64,000 nucleotides of DNA from Cesiribacter sp964504565 (GCA_964504565.1 CAZDEY010000008.1:1-64000), one strand, 5' to 3'. Positions 8,923 to 17,858 are shown, counted from the stretch's first letter. Translations and numbers: made by a program. Notes: generated by a model not told the origin, from the letters alone.

Positions 8923-9483
8923 ATGAATCTAAAGAATATTGTACAGCTAGTAAGCTTTTTCAGCCTTTTATTCCTGTTTTCGTGTTCACCAAAAAACCTT
9001 AGCTATGAGGAAGCCATAGAACGCAACAACGAGAAACTAGATAGCGACGGATTAAAAGAAGACGCCCGCTTTTTAGTAGATGCCCGCGATTACTCACAAC
9101 TTTTTCTGGATTTAGCCAGTACTGCCCGTGAGAAGGGATACGCCCGCATAGTTACCGATTTTGCCGCCGAATTGGTTACCGATCACCAGCGGATGAACCA
9201 ACAAGTGCAGGAGTTGGCTAAGGATAAAAAAATAAAATTCCCCGCCAGCCTAAGCAGTAGGCATCAGAATTATTTAAACGAGGTAACCAACAGCGACAAA
9301 CGGGCTTTCGATAAAACCTACCTCAATACCATAGAGGTACTGCACGAGAAGGCAATCCGCTTATTTGAGGAACAGGCCTTAGAGGCTAACTCGGCCGAAA
9401 TACGGGCCTTTGCCGCCGGCCAATTAGATATGATAAGGAAGCACGAACGCAAGGCTGACGATTTGGAAAATGAGCTACTATAA
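8923..9483 (+). CDS. DUF4142 domain lipoprotein
   Basis: 186 residues. The signal peptide ends in a lipobox (LFLFSC, Cys21), so the protein is probably anchored in the outer or inner membrane facing the periplasm. The rest is a helical ferritin-like DUF4142 domain (RDYSQLFLDLAS, ELVTDHQRMNQQVQ, DHQ-type helix), common in Bacteroidota stress genes. ATG 8923 was chosen; an in-frame TTG at 8893 would put ten residues before the signal peptide. The gene is followed by a bidirectional terminator shared with porT. Confidence 0.85.
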   Translation: MNLKNIVQLVSFFSLLFLFSCSPKNLSYEEAIERNNEKLDSDGLKEDARFLVDARDYSQLFLDLASTAREKGYARIVTDFAAELVTDHQRMNQQVQELAKDKKIKFPASLSSRHQNYLNEVTNSDKRAFDKTYLNTIEVLHEKAIRLFEEQALEANSAEIRAFAAGQLDMIRKHERKADDLENELL

Positions 9484-9500
9484 GCTATTGAATAATATAG

Positions 9501-9536
9501 AAAACCAAAAGCCCCGAATTTCGGGGCTTTTTGGTT
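9501..9536. terminator. bidirectional terminator between DUF4142 gene and porT
   Basis: AGCCCCGAAATTTCGGGGCT-type stem (GCCCCGA/TCGGGGC) flanked by an A-rich tract on the left and TTTTTGGTTT on the right, placed between two convergent genes. Confidence 0.9.
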
Positions 9537-9549
9537 TATAAGCAGAATC

Positions 9550-10320
9550 TTAATTGAAGACCAGGTACAAGCCAATTTTCTGGCTGCTCATGCCTTCGAA
9601 ATTAGGGTCGTATACCCCGCTGTTTCCACCCTTTAAATCAACCAAGCCGTAGCTATAGCGTATTTCCGGTGAAAATTTAAATAGCGGAAAGTAAATATCA
9701 ACCCCAAAGCCTACATCGGCGGTTAGGTTATCACCTTGCACCGTAAGAAATTCACTTCTCTCTTCGCTCTTCTTTTTACTGGTCAGATCGAGCTGGGCAG
9801 TTGCACCAGCGGTAAAAAACATGCGATAGTTTCCTCTTCTAGAAGATTTAAACTTGAGCGAAAGTGGCAAATCCATAGTAGTAAAATCTACGGGACGCTC
9901 AGGCTCTCCCTCTTCACCGTTTTTATCAAGAAAAGTAATTGGGTAATCGAAAAACGAAACTTGGGGCATAAATCGAATATCGAGGTACTGAGCAGCCTTT
10001 AAGCTGCCGAGAAAACCTATACTGAAACCAAATTTTTGCGGGGTTTCAATGTACAATAAGGTATCGGTAGTAGGTAGGCCGCTATCGTACTCTACAAACG
10101 TACCTGAGGAGAAACGAGGCCTCAACGAGGTAGTATGCAAGCCTATGGTAAAGCCGTACGTCAGGGTACGCTCATCGTAGTTAGGCAGGTTAACCCGCGA
10201 TTTTTCAATAGATTTTTTATTCTGCGCAATTGCCGGGTTCAGCAGGCAAATACCTACCAGCAGCGTAATTATTTGGAGGCTACGTAAATAGAGCTTATTC
10301 CGAAGGTAAGCGGTTTGCAT
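9550..10320 (-). CDS. porT: type IX secretion protein PorT
   Basis: 256 residues. A signal peptide ends near LLNPAIAQ; the rest is a beta-barrel with the pattern expected of PorT/SprT (outer-membrane beta-barrel, type 2), including TYGFTIGLHTTSLR after the signal and IGLYLVFN at the C-terminus. PorT is needed for T9SS assembly and for gliding in this phylum. The position directly after ubiE is the usual one in Bacteroidota and supports the name. The ATG at 10320 lies inside ubiE, giving a 52-nt overlap; no later ATG keeps the signal peptide, so the overlap seems real. Confidence 0.85.
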   Translation of the reverse strand: MQTAYLRNKLYLRSLQIITLLVGICLLNPAIAQNKKSIEKSRVNLPNYDERTLTYGFTIGLHTTSLRPRFSSGTFVEYDSGLPTTDTLLYIETPQKFGFSIGFLGSLKAAQYLDIRFMPQVSFFDYPITFLDKNGEEGEPERPVDFTTMDLPLSLKFKSSRRGNYRMFFTAGATAQLDLTSKKKSEERSEFLTVQGDNLTADVGFGVDIYFPLFKFSPEIRYSYGLVDLKGGNSGVYDPNFEGMSSQKIGLYLVFN

Positions 10321-10997
10321 ATAGTATTGCGATATCCTAATTTATTCAATATAGCTAAAAATGCTTCTCCATCCGGAAAAGCCTGTACCGATTCGGGCAA
10401 ATAGGTATATGCCGCCGAATCTTTGCTCACTAAACGACCAATTTTAGGTAAAACGTATTCGAAGTAGGCATTATATACCTGCTTGAAAGGGAACATACGC
10501 GGCTGCGAAAACTCTAATACCACGCAGGTTCCGCCCGGCTTCAGTACCCGCAGCATTTCAGCCAGGCCTTTCTCTAGGTTTTCAAAATTACGTACCCCAA
10601 AGGCTACCAGTATAGCATCGGTATAATTATCTTCAAACGGAAGGTTTTCCGAGTCGCCCAAACGCATTTCTACTATTTCGCTAACGCCTTTAGCCTTCAT
10701 TTTCCTTCGGCCTACCTCCAGCATGCCGGCCGAAATATCAATCCCTATAATTTTTTTAGGTTTAAGCGAAAGAGCTTCCAGCGCAAAATCGCCGGTGCCG
10801 GTGGCAATATCAACCAGAATTTCCGGGTTTGGGGTACGCTGTTTAAGCAAGCGAACGGCTTTTTTGCGCCACAGTACATCTATACCTAAACTCAACAGAT
10901 GGTTCAGAAAGTCGTACTTAGCGCTAATATTATCAAACATGGCAGCAACCTGCTCTTTTTTGCCGCCCGCCTGATTTTTATATGGTTTTACTGTCAT
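10269..10997 (-). CDS. ubiE: demethylmenaquinone methyltransferase
   Basis: 242 residues. SAM-dependent C-methylation of demethylmenaquinone in the last step of menaquinone synthesis. Motif I is VDIATGTGDFALEAL; the UbiE signatures NISAKYDFLNHLLSLGIDVLWR and VLEFSQPR are visible in part. The ATG at 10997 (MTVKPYK) was preferred over a TTG at 11018. Its 3' end overlaps porT by 52 nt. The start lies 23 nt downstream of the terminator stem of the PorE-like gene, leaving little room for a separate promoter. Confidence 0.95.
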   Translation of the reverse strand: MTVKPYKNQAGGKKEQVAAMFDNISAKYDFLNHLLSLGIDVLWRKKAVRLLKQRTPNPEILVDIATGTGDFALEALSLKPKKIIGIDISAGMLEVGRRKMKAKGVSEIVEMRLGDSENLPFEDNYTDAILVAFGVRNFENLEKGLAEMLRVLKPGGTCVVLEFSQPRMFPFKQVYNAYFEYVLPKIGRLVSKDSAAYTYLPESVQAFPDGEAFLAILNKLGYRNTICKPLTFGISSIYVASK

Positions 10998-11020
10998 TCT
11001 TTTCCCAAATAGTCTCAAAA

Positions 11021-11055
11021 GTAAAAAACACGGACCAGAGTGCCGTGTTTTTTAC
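11021..11055 (-). terminator. intrinsic terminator after PorE-like gene
   Basis: Perfect 13-bp stem: GTAAAAAACACGG (11021-11033) pairs with CCGTGTTTTTTAC (11043-11055) around a 9-nt loop. On the minus strand it follows the OmpA gene at 11076 and lies just before ubiE. Confidence 0.85.
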
Positions 11056-11075
11056 AATTCTTTTGCAAGCTCCTT

Positions 11076-13166
11076 TTAATTTGAAGCCGTGCCGTCGGAT
11101 AACACTTTAAATTCTACCCGTCGGTTTAGCTCCCTACCTTCCCGCTCGTCGTCATTAGAAGCAATTGGGCGGGTTTCGCCGTAGCCCCGGGCCACAATAC
11201 GGTTTTTAGGTATGCCTTTGCTTACCACATAATTTACTACTGCTTCGGCGCGGCGCTGGCTAAGTTGCTTATTGTAAGCTGGGGTACCAATTTTATCGGT
11301 ATGGCCGGCAATTTCAACCGTAATTCCCGGGTTTTCATTCAGCATACGTTCCAGCTTATTCAACTCGTCGTACGATTCTTTTTTAAAGGTTGCCTTATTA
11401 AAATCGAAGTAGATATTGCGCAGTACCGACGATACGCCCTGCTGAATAGGGTTAAGCTCGATGGTACGGCTGATATTTTGCGCTTGGGCATTAGCAGCCG
11501 GTATAGTTACCTTAAAATTCTTGAATACGTAGCCGTCGCGTTCTACACTCAGCATCATTTCGGTAGGCTGCTTGTATTGGGTAGAAAACATATACGTTCC
11601 GTTGCCCTGATCTACCTTACCGGCCAGTTGGTTATCGCTTACCCGGCGCAAGTTTACTTTAGCAGAAAGCGGCTGATCGGTAGTATTGTCTTTTACCTGA
11701 ATAGTTAGTAGTACCGGCATGGAAGCCGCCGGCTTAACCGGCTCCGGTTCTGTTTCAATTGGTTCTTCCCCTGGCTCCTCCTGAGGTTCCGGCTCGGTAG
11801 GTTGCTGTATCTGGGCCACCGGAGTTGCTTCATCATCGTCAGGAAAAAAGTCTACCGTATATATATCGGTATACCCCTGGCTATCTTCCCGAACCGAAGC
11901 AAAGAAACCACGCCGGCCGTCTTTGGTAGGCACAAAGAATACATCTTCGTCTGGGGTGTTTACCGGGTAGCCAATATTTTCGGGCTCCGCCCATTCGTTA
12001 GCCACGCTATCAAAGGTACTGGTGTAAATATCGTACCCGCCCATGCCTTTACGGCCGCGGCTACTAAAGTACAAAGTTTGGCCATCGTAGTGTATAAACG
12101 GACTTTCCTCGTCAAACTCGGTATTGATAATTGGCCCTAAATTTTTAGAACGTCCCCATTCGCCTTCGTCGTTTTTGCGGCACATATAAATATCCAGGCC
12201 TCCTAATCCACCGGGGCGGTCGCTACTGAAAAACAGCAGGGTTTCATCTACCGAGGTAGAAACCGACTTTTCAGCAAAGCTGGAGTTAATATTATCGTTT
12301 AATGGCTGCGGATACGACCAGGAGTCGTCCGATTCTTTTTCAGAGAAGTAAATATCCCCGTTGTTATCGTCGCGATAGAGGTAAAGCTTATTACCATCCG
12401 CCGAAAGGAACAGGTTACTATTATGGTAAATGTCGTTGACTGGTTCTCCTATATTATCGGCATAACCCCACTCGCCACCTTTTTTCTCCGTTATGAATAC
12501 ATCTTCGAAGTAAAAGTTGTCTTCATCCACGTTTTCGTTTAGGTTACCATCTTGGCGGCGGGTAGTGAAAATCAGGATAGTTTCTTCTTCATTAAGAACC
12601 GGGGCGTAATCGGGCCACTCGCTGTTTACTTTATTGCTTACTGTAACTATAGCGTGGTGTTTCGGATTTTTTACGTACTCCAATCCGTTATTACACTCTT
12701 CTATCCGGCGTTCTACCTCACGTAAGGTTACTTTGTCTTTTCCCCGGTAATTAACGTCACCCATTATACGCTCGCGGTACTGGTTATAGAAATTCAGGGC
12801 TTGGTTAAAGTCCATACCGTACTGGTAAGCCCGGCCTATAGAGTATAGCAAATCAAACCGGAAGTTGGGGTCCAGCTCGTAAACCCGCTTAAAGAATTTT
12901 ACGGCGCGCTCCTTATTAACCGTTTGCAGGTAGGTAGTACCGGCCATATAATTAGCCCAAATGTTGTTAGGGTCGTAATTAGCCGATTGCTCGTACAAGT
13001 CACGGGCCTGAACAACTACTTTGGTGTTATTCATAATTTCTTCAGCAAAGGCATAGAAGTCCTCCGAAAGCTGAATGCTGTCGGCCGAAACCTCGGACTG
13101 CTGGGCCGAAACGTATAAAGAACTGCCACTAAGGAACAGAAATACTATTATTAATCTCTTTAGCAT
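11076..13166 (-). CDS. PorE-like OmpA family protein (T9SS)
   Basis: 696 residues. Order of parts: signal peptide (to about VSAQQ), TPR helices (about 35-165), a PD40-type beta-propeller (about 175-440, blades such as FFSSDRPGGLGGLDIYM), an acidic proline-rich linker (about 455-485), a carboxypeptidase-regulatory-like domain (about 490-570), and an OmpA peptidoglycan-binding domain (about 580-690, IAGHTDKIGTPAYN, RRVEFKVL). This is the architecture of Porphyromonas PorE, which ties the T9SS to peptidoglycan. It lies directly upstream of ubiE-porT on the same strand, which supports a core T9SS role. A second, shorter-tailed paralogue is at 51619-53927. Confidence 0.85.
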   Translation of the reverse strand: MLKRLIIVFLFLSGSSLYVSAQQSEVSADSIQLSEDFYAFAEEIMNNTKVVVQARDLYEQSANYDPNNIWANYMAGTTYLQTVNKERAVKFFKRVYELDPNFRFDLLYSIGRAYQYGMDFNQALNFYNQYRERIMGDVNYRGKDKVTLREVERRIEECNNGLEYVKNPKHHAIVTVSNKVNSEWPDYAPVLNEEETILIFTTRRQDGNLNENVDEDNFYFEDVFITEKKGGEWGYADNIGEPVNDIYHNSNLFLSADGNKLYLYRDDNNGDIYFSEKESDDSWSYPQPLNDNINSSFAEKSVSTSVDETLLFFSSDRPGGLGGLDIYMCRKNDEGEWGRSKNLGPIINTEFDEESPFIHYDGQTLYFSSRGRKGMGGYDIYTSTFDSVANEWAEPENIGYPVNTPDEDVFFVPTKDGRRGFFASVREDSQGYTDIYTVDFFPDDDEATPVAQIQQPTEPEPQEEPGEEPIETEPEPVKPAASMPVLLTIQVKDNTTDQPLSAKVNLRRVSDNQLAGKVDQGNGTYMFSTQYKQPTEMMLSVERDGYVFKNFKVTIPAANAQAQNISRTIELNPIQQGVSSVLRNIYFDFNKATFKKESYDELNKLERMLNENPGITVEIAGHTDKIGTPAYNKQLSQRRAEAVVNYVVSKGIPKNRIVARGYGETRPIASNDDEREGRELNRRVEFKVLSDGTASN

Positions 13167-13376
13167 GATAAACCCTATTCTTCCTGATTTACTGTGGGGA
13201 TTACAGCTTGTAATTTAGGTTACTTTCCTCAAATAATCCAAAAGTTACCAGTGGTTGCTTCCCCTACACTATGTAAGACCTTTAAGCATTTGTACGGATT
13301 TCGTTACTTAAATTAGTACTTTAAGTAGACTGGCACAATTAACTGACTAAAATAGCCTTTACTTATTTTTTTGCCA

Positions 13377-14006
13377 ATGGCAGCCAAAAAGGCTACTTTT
13401 AAGGCTGCTATGCACAATATACCCGCAACATTTATAAGTAGTGCCCAAACGGTTAGCGGCTGCCCCGCCCCCGATAAACCCGAATATGCGTTCATTGGTC
13501 GCTCTAATGTAGGAAAATCGTCACTAATCAATAGCCTTACCGGCCGTAAAAAGCTGGCTAAAACTTCATCTACCCCCGGCAAAACCCAGTTAATTAACCA
13601 TTTTTTGCTGGAAGAAAACTGGTATTTGGCTGATTTGCCCGGCTACGGCTACGCCAAAGTAAGTAAAAGTAAACGGGCCGATTGGGGCGATATGATAAAG
13701 GATTATTTGTTGAAGCGCGAAAACCTGATGTGCCTGTTTGTATTGGCCGACGTTCGGTTGGAACCGCAAAAAATTGATTTAGATTTTATGCATTGGGTAG
13801 GCGAAAGCCAATTACCCTTTATTATAGTTTTTACGAAGGCCGATAAACTTTCTCCGCCTAAGGTAGACCAGCACGTAGCCCGTTACCGAAAAACCATGCT
13901 TAAACAATGGGAGGCTATGCCGCCTTACTTTATTAGCTCGGCAATAAGCAACCGGGGCCGCGAAGAAATTTTAGATTTTATTCGAAACCTCAACGTGCAA
14001 TTCTAG
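13377..14006 (+). CDS. engB: ribosome biogenesis GTPase EngB
   Basis: About 209 residues. GTPase needed for 50S assembly (YihA/YsxC). G1 is GRSNVGKSSL, G2 region STPGKTQ, G3 DLPGYG, G4 TKAD. The ATG at 13377 was taken; comparison with the family N-terminus suggests that the ATG at 13410 (MHNIPATFISSAQ), with AAGG upstream, may be the real start. It is divergent from the PorE-like gene and followed by the DUF5606 gene 47 nt later, probably on the same transcript. Confidence 0.94.
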   Translation: MAAKKATFKAAMHNIPATFISSAQTVSGCPAPDKPEYAFIGRSNVGKSSLINSLTGRKKLAKTSSTPGKTQLINHFLLEENWYLADLPGYGYAKVSKSKRADWGDMIKDYLLKRENLMCLFVLADVRLEPQKIDLDFMHWVGESQLPFIIVFTKADKLSPPKVDQHVARYRKTMLKQWEAMPPYFISSAISNRGREEILDFIRNLNVQF

Positions 14007-14053
14007 ATTTTACTTATACTCGCAACCAAAACCAGAAAATAGTACATACGCAT

Positions 14054-14617
14054 ATGGAGCTGAGAGAAATTGCAGCGATTACCGGCAAAGGCGGTTTATT
14101 CAAGATTTTGCAACCTACCCGCAGCGGGGTTATTGTTGAAACCCTGGACGATAAAAAGCAACGGCTGGTAATAAGTGCCCACCAAAGGGTTTCCGTGCTG
14201 AAGGAAATATCTATTTATACCCAAACCGCCGAGGGTTCAGTACCTTTGGAGGAAGTACTGGTTACCATTAAAAAGGAATTTGACGACGACCCGGGGGTAG
14301 ACAAAAACAGCAGCCCGGAAGAGCTACGGGCTTTTTTGAAGCACATTCTACCTGATTTTGATGAGAACCGAGTTTACCCCAGCGACATTAAAAAACTAGT
14401 TAGCTGGTACGAAATTTTGTATAAAGCTGCCCCTGAAACCCTGGAACCGGCGAAAAACGATACTAAGGCCGAGAACCAAGAGAAGCCAAAAGCAGCAGCC
14501 AAACCAAAACCAGAGAAGAAAAGCGATTCTTCGGCCAAGGTAAAAGCCGGAAAAGAAACCGCTAAGAAAGCGGCTCCTAAAAAGGCGGCCGGAGCCACTA
14601 AACGAGGCTCTAAGTAA
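14054..14617 (+). CDS. DUF5606 domain protein with histone H1-like tail
   Basis: 187 residues. The N-terminal half (MELREIAAITGKGGLFKILQ onward) matches the Bacteroidota-specific DUF5606 family. The last 55 residues are almost only K, A, P, E and S (KAAAKPKPEKKS, KKAAPKKAAGATKRGSK), like histone H1 tails or bacterial Hc1-type proteins, so nucleic-acid or ribosome binding is conceivable. No function is known for the family. The gene follows engB at 47 nt and is closed by a terminator at 14635-14668. Confidence 0.85.
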   Translation: MELREIAAITGKGGLFKILQPTRSGVIVETLDDKKQRLVISAHQRVSVLKEISIYTQTAEGSVPLEEVLVTIKKEFDDDPGVDKNSSPEELRAFLKHILPDFDENRVYPSDIKKLVSWYEILYKAAPETLEPAKNDTKAENQEKPKAAAKPKPEKKSDSSAKVKAGKETAKKAAPKKAAGATKRGSK

Positions 14618-14634
14618 ATTCTATTCAGATAAAA

Positions 14635-14668
14635 CTAAAAAAGGCTGCTCAACTGAGCAGCCTTTTCC
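14635..14668. terminator. bidirectional terminator between DUF5606 gene and fbp
   Basis: Perfect 10-bp stem AAGGCTGCTC / GAGCAGCCTT with loop AACT at 14641-14664. It has TTTT on the plus side and an A-rich tract (U-rich on the minus strand) on the other, between convergent genes. Confidence 0.9.
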
Positions 14669-14703
14669 ATTTCAACCTAAAACTATATGCTACAAAAAGT
14701 AAT

Positions 14704-15717
14704 TTACACCGTGGCTTCTATAGTTTGCTTGAAGCCCGATATTGCTTTATTTACCATTTTTTTACTGCCGATAAACAGGGGGGTACGCTGGTGCAATTCA
14801 GTAGGCTCAATATCCATAATTCGGCGGTGACCATCGGAGGCCGAACCACCCGCCTGCTCAGCTATAAAAGCCAGTGCGTTACACTCGTACATTAGCCTAA
14901 GCTTACCCTTTTTGGCCTTGCTGGTAACGGGGTATATATATATTCCGCCCTTTAACAGGTTGCGGTGGAAGTCAGCAACTAATGAGCCTATATAACGACC
15001 GCTATGCTCGCGCTCTTTACAATACTCTATATAATCTTTAACCGGCTGTTCAAAAGATTGCAGGCAGCCCTCATTTATACTGAATATTTTACCGTCTTCC
15101 GGGGTAGTTAAGTTTTGGTGCGAAAGGAAGAACTCGCCTAAGGTTGGCTCGTAAGTAAAGCCGTTTACGCCGTGGCCGGTAGTATACACCAGCATAGTGC
15201 TGCTGCCGTAGAGCAGATAGCCGGCCGCAACCTGCTCTGAACCTTTCTGAAGAACATCTTCGTCGGTTATAGGCGTTCCTGGCGAGGACTTACGGCGGTA
15301 TATTGAAAAAATTGTTCCTATAGAAACGTTTACATCTATATTTGAGGAGCCATCCAGCGGATCCATAGCCACTACGTAGCGGCCGTTCGGGTTATCCAGA
15401 TCAATAATTCCTTCTTCTTCTTCGGAAATTATTGCGCAAACCTCGCCCCCGTTTCTTAGCGCGCGCACAAACCTGATATTGGCTACCACATCCAGTTTTT
15501 GTTGCTCCTCGCCCTGCACGTTGGTGTTACCAAATGCTCCGGCCAAATTGTTTAATCCGCAGCGGGTAATTTCCCGATTAATTATTTTTCCGGCCAGGGC
15601 AATATCGCGCAGTAGTTGAGAAAGCTCACCGGTGGCAAACGGAAAGTCATCTTGCTTTCGTTTAATAAATCGATCAAGCGTAGTGCCAACCGGCATGCCT
15701 AAGGTTTCAGTGGTCAT
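14704..15717 (-). CDS. fbp: class I fructose-1,6-bisphosphatase
   Basis: 337 residues. Gluconeogenic hydrolysis of fructose 1,6-bisphosphate. The metal-binding signatures EEEEG and AMDPLDGSSNIDVN and the substrate loop GKLRLMYECNALAF are intact, and length matches the family. It is monocistronic, with a full Bacteroidota promoter at 15772-15805 giving a leader of about 48 nt. A perfect LacI-type palindrome covers the -33 box, so repression by a sugar-sensing LacI/GalR regulator is likely; that regulator is not in the window. Confidence 0.96.
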   Translation of the reverse strand: MTTETLGMPVGTTLDRFIKRKQDDFPFATGELSQLLRDIALAGKIINREITRCGLNNLAGAFGNTNVQGEEQQKLDVVANIRFVRALRNGGEVCAIISEEEEGIIDLDNPNGRYVVAMDPLDGSSNIDVNVSIGTIFSIYRRKSSPGTPITDEDVLQKGSEQVAAGYLLYGSSTMLVYTTGHGVNGFTYEPTLGEFFLSHQNLTTPEDGKIFSINEGCLQSFEQPVKDYIEYCKEREHSGRYIGSLVADFHRNLLKGGIYIYPVTSKAKKGKLRLMYECNALAFIAEQAGGSASDGHRRIMDIEPTELHQRTPLFIGSKKMVNKAISGFKQTIEATV

Positions 15718-15771
15718 ATCGTAAAGATATTAATATTATTTCTATAAAAAATTGTGTTAAAACACTCCTTA

Positions 15772-15805
15772 CAAAGGTAGTATATTTACGAAAATTTAGC
15801 GCAAA
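15772..15805 (-). promoter_or_regulatory. Bacteroidota-type promoter of fbp
   Basis: On the minus strand TTTG (15802-15805), 22-nt spacer, TACCTTTG (15772-15779). Both boxes match the consensus exactly. Transcription should start near 15768. Confidence 0.75.
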
Positions 15806-15812
15806 CGTTTGC
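15801..15812. promoter_or_regulatory. LacI/GalR-type operator palindrome
   Basis: GCAAACGTTTGC is a perfect 12-bp palindrome with the central CG typical of LacI-family operators and identical to the core of the PurR box. It overlaps the -33 box of fbp. It could also act on the divergent aspartokinase gene 133 nt away. Confidence 0.6.
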
Positions 15813-15944
15813 AAAAAATATTCTTTGGTCTGAAAAAACTTAATTGGTTAGCAAAAACTTTAAAGCTTAGGTAGGGTTTACGAAAAAGTATTTTATTGCA
15901 ACCAAATTTTAATTTTTGGGTAAATCCACGGGAATAATCAGTTC

Positions 15945-17234
15945 ATGAAAGTTTTTAAATTCGGAGGTGCTTCAGTTAAAGATGCTCCGGCAGTTCGTAA
16001 TGTTGTACGCATAATTGAAAGCCACGTTGCCGAATCGGCACTATTGGTAGTTATTTCAGCCATGGGTAAAACCACCAATGCCCTGGAAGATTTACTAAAC
16101 CTTTCGGTAAACCATAAATCGTACAGCGGGCAAATAAACGAACTCTACCGCTACCACGAGGATATAGTAAAGGAGTTATTTGACGATATTCACCACGAGG
16201 TGTACTTTCATTTGGCGCAGCGGTTTCAATCGCTAACTAGGGCCTTACAAAAAGCTAAAAAAAGAAGCTATAACCAAGCCTACGATGAGGTGGTAGCCCA
16301 CGGCGAACTAATTAGTACCGTAATTGTAGAGGCCTACCTTAAAAAGCAAGGCGTAAGCAGCCAGTGGATTGATGCGCGCGATTACATAAGTACTAATAAC
16401 CTGCACCGCGAAGCCCAGGTTAACTGGCCCCTAACCGGCAGTAGGGTTAATAGTAAACTAAGCCCTATTCTGGAAGAATCCGTAATTATTACTCAGGGTT
16501 TTGTAGGTAAAAGTTCCGAAGGGCATACCACCACCCTAGGCCGCGAAGGTTCGGATTTTAGCGCTGCTATTTTTGCCAGTTGCCTGAATGCCGAATCGGT
16601 AACTATCTGGAAGGACGTACCCGGCGTACTAAATGCCGACCCAAAGCGCCTACCTAATACCGTGCTGTACCGCAACCTAACCTACTACGATGCGGCCGAA
16701 ATGACGTATTACGGAGCTTCGGTAATTCACCCTAAAACTATAAAACCGCTGGCCAACCAGCAGATTCCGCTATTTGTACGCTCGTTTGCGCATCCTAAAG
16801 AACCGGGCACCCGCATTGGCAATCCGGTAGAGGGGCCAGCGCCGGCCGAAAATGGAGAAGGTACAACTGAAACCGTTCCCGCTATAATTTTCAAGCAAAA
16901 CCAATCGCTTATAACCTTTAACATTCGGGACTTTTCCTTTATAACCGAGCGCAACCTAAGCCAGATATTCTTTTTGCTGGATATGCTGCATATCAAAATT
17001 AATGTTATGCAAAATTCGGCTATTTCGGTAAGTATTTGTATTGATGGCAATGACGTTAAGAACCGGGCACTACTTTCTAACCTGGAAAGCGAATATGAGA
17101 TACGCTACAACGAAGGCCTGACCCTTATTACAGTAAAGAACTATACTGAAGCGGAAATTAATGCACTAACCGACCAAAAAGATATACTGTTGGAACAAAG
17201 AACCCGCCATACGTATCAGATTGTGGTAAAGTAG
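15945..17234 (+). CDS. lysC: aspartate kinase (monofunctional)
   Basis: 429 residues. Phosphorylates aspartate, the first step to lysine, threonine and methionine. KFGGASV at the N-terminus is the kinase signature; TTLGREGSDFSAA is the second nucleotide/substrate motif. Residues from about 310 are the ACT regulatory region (SLITFNIRDFSF onward). No homoserine dehydrogenase is fused. It is followed 36 nt later by an unknown gene and is divergent from fbp. The feedback effector cannot be read from the sequence. Confidence 0.92.
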   Translation: MKVFKFGGASVKDAPAVRNVVRIIESHVAESALLVVISAMGKTTNALEDLLNLSVNHKSYSGQINELYRYHEDIVKELFDDIHHEVYFHLAQRFQSLTRALQKAKKRSYNQAYDEVVAHGELISTVIVEAYLKKQGVSSQWIDARDYISTNNLHREAQVNWPLTGSRVNSKLSPILEESVIITQGFVGKSSEGHTTTLGREGSDFSAAIFASCLNAESVTIWKDVPGVLNADPKRLPNTVLYRNLTYYDAAEMTYYGASVIHPKTIKPLANQQIPLFVRSFAHPKEPGTRIGNPVEGPAPAENGEGTTETVPAIIFKQNQSLITFNIRDFSFITERNLSQIFFLLDMLHIKINVMQNSAISVSICIDGNDVKNRALLSNLESEYEIRYNEGLTLITVKNYTEAEINALTDQKDILLEQRTRHTYQIVVK

Positions 17235-17270
17235 GCAAACAAATGGGTTGCTTTATGTACTTATATAACT

Positions 17271-17858
17271 ATGAAGGAAACGGCCACGGTTAGCACTATG
17301 CAGGATCAATCGCGCTATGCCCAGTTGTGTAGGGCCTATGCCAAAAACCTTACCGACTTTAAGCAGTATAAGGAAACTTGCTACCGTTTTCTTAACCAGC
17401 TAATGATTAAGTTACAAGATGCCTACGATATACCACCGGAACGCTTATGCCTGCGCTCTAAACAAGACCCTAAGCAGCTTACTGATAACCTAATGGAGGC
17501 TATGGACATGCAGAAAGATACCTTCTGGCATGTTCGGATAAGTATTACGGTATTTGCCGATGCCGAAGGTGATGTAAAGGAGCGCATGAGCTTCGAAATT
17601 ATGGTAAAGAAGCTTCCGACCTACTTTGTGCTAGCCATACCTAATGAGCAGGAGTTTAACATTGACGACAACCCGCAGCATGATTGGGACTTTAGCCTGT
17701 TCTTTGATTATGTATTCAACAGCCTTAAAAACTTTTACGAGCACGAATTGGAACGCTTTTTAAATACCGGCGCTACCGGTAAAAAAGAAATTTCACCAAT
17801 AGGCTTTCGCTTTATTATTGATGATGACGAGGATGATATGGAAGATGGGGAGTTATAA
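17271..17858 (+). CDS. conserved hypothetical protein, downstream of aspartokinase
   Basis: 195 residues. I do not recognise the family. There is no signal peptide or membrane segment. The N-terminal third is helical, the middle carries beta strands (FWHVRISITVFAD, MSFEIMVKKLPTYFVLAIPN), and the C-terminus is strongly acidic (FIIDDDEDDMEDGEL). It sits 36 nt after the aspartokinase stop and is probably cotranscribed, but nothing links it to amino-acid synthesis beyond position. No terminator for this strand was found behind it. Confidence 0.75.
   Translation: MKETATVSTMQDQSRYAQLCRAYAKNLTDFKQYKETCYRFLNQLMIKLQDAYDIPPERLCLRSKQDPKQLTDNLMEAMDMQKDTFWHVRISITVFADAEGDVKERMSFEIMVKKLPTYFVLAIPNEQEFNIDDNPQHDWDFSLFFDYVFNSLKNFYEHELERFLNTGATGKKEISPIGFRFIIDDDEDDMEDGEL

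Noticed and set aside
8893..8925. TTG 8893 as start of the DUF4142 lipoprotein
   Set aside because: It would place ten extra residues before a normal lipoprotein signal peptide; ATG 8923 fits better.
11265..11708. Plus-strand ORF of 147 codons inside the PorE-like gene
   Set aside because: It is an antisense shadow of the OmpA-coding frame, which carries clear domain motifs; the opposite frame shows none.
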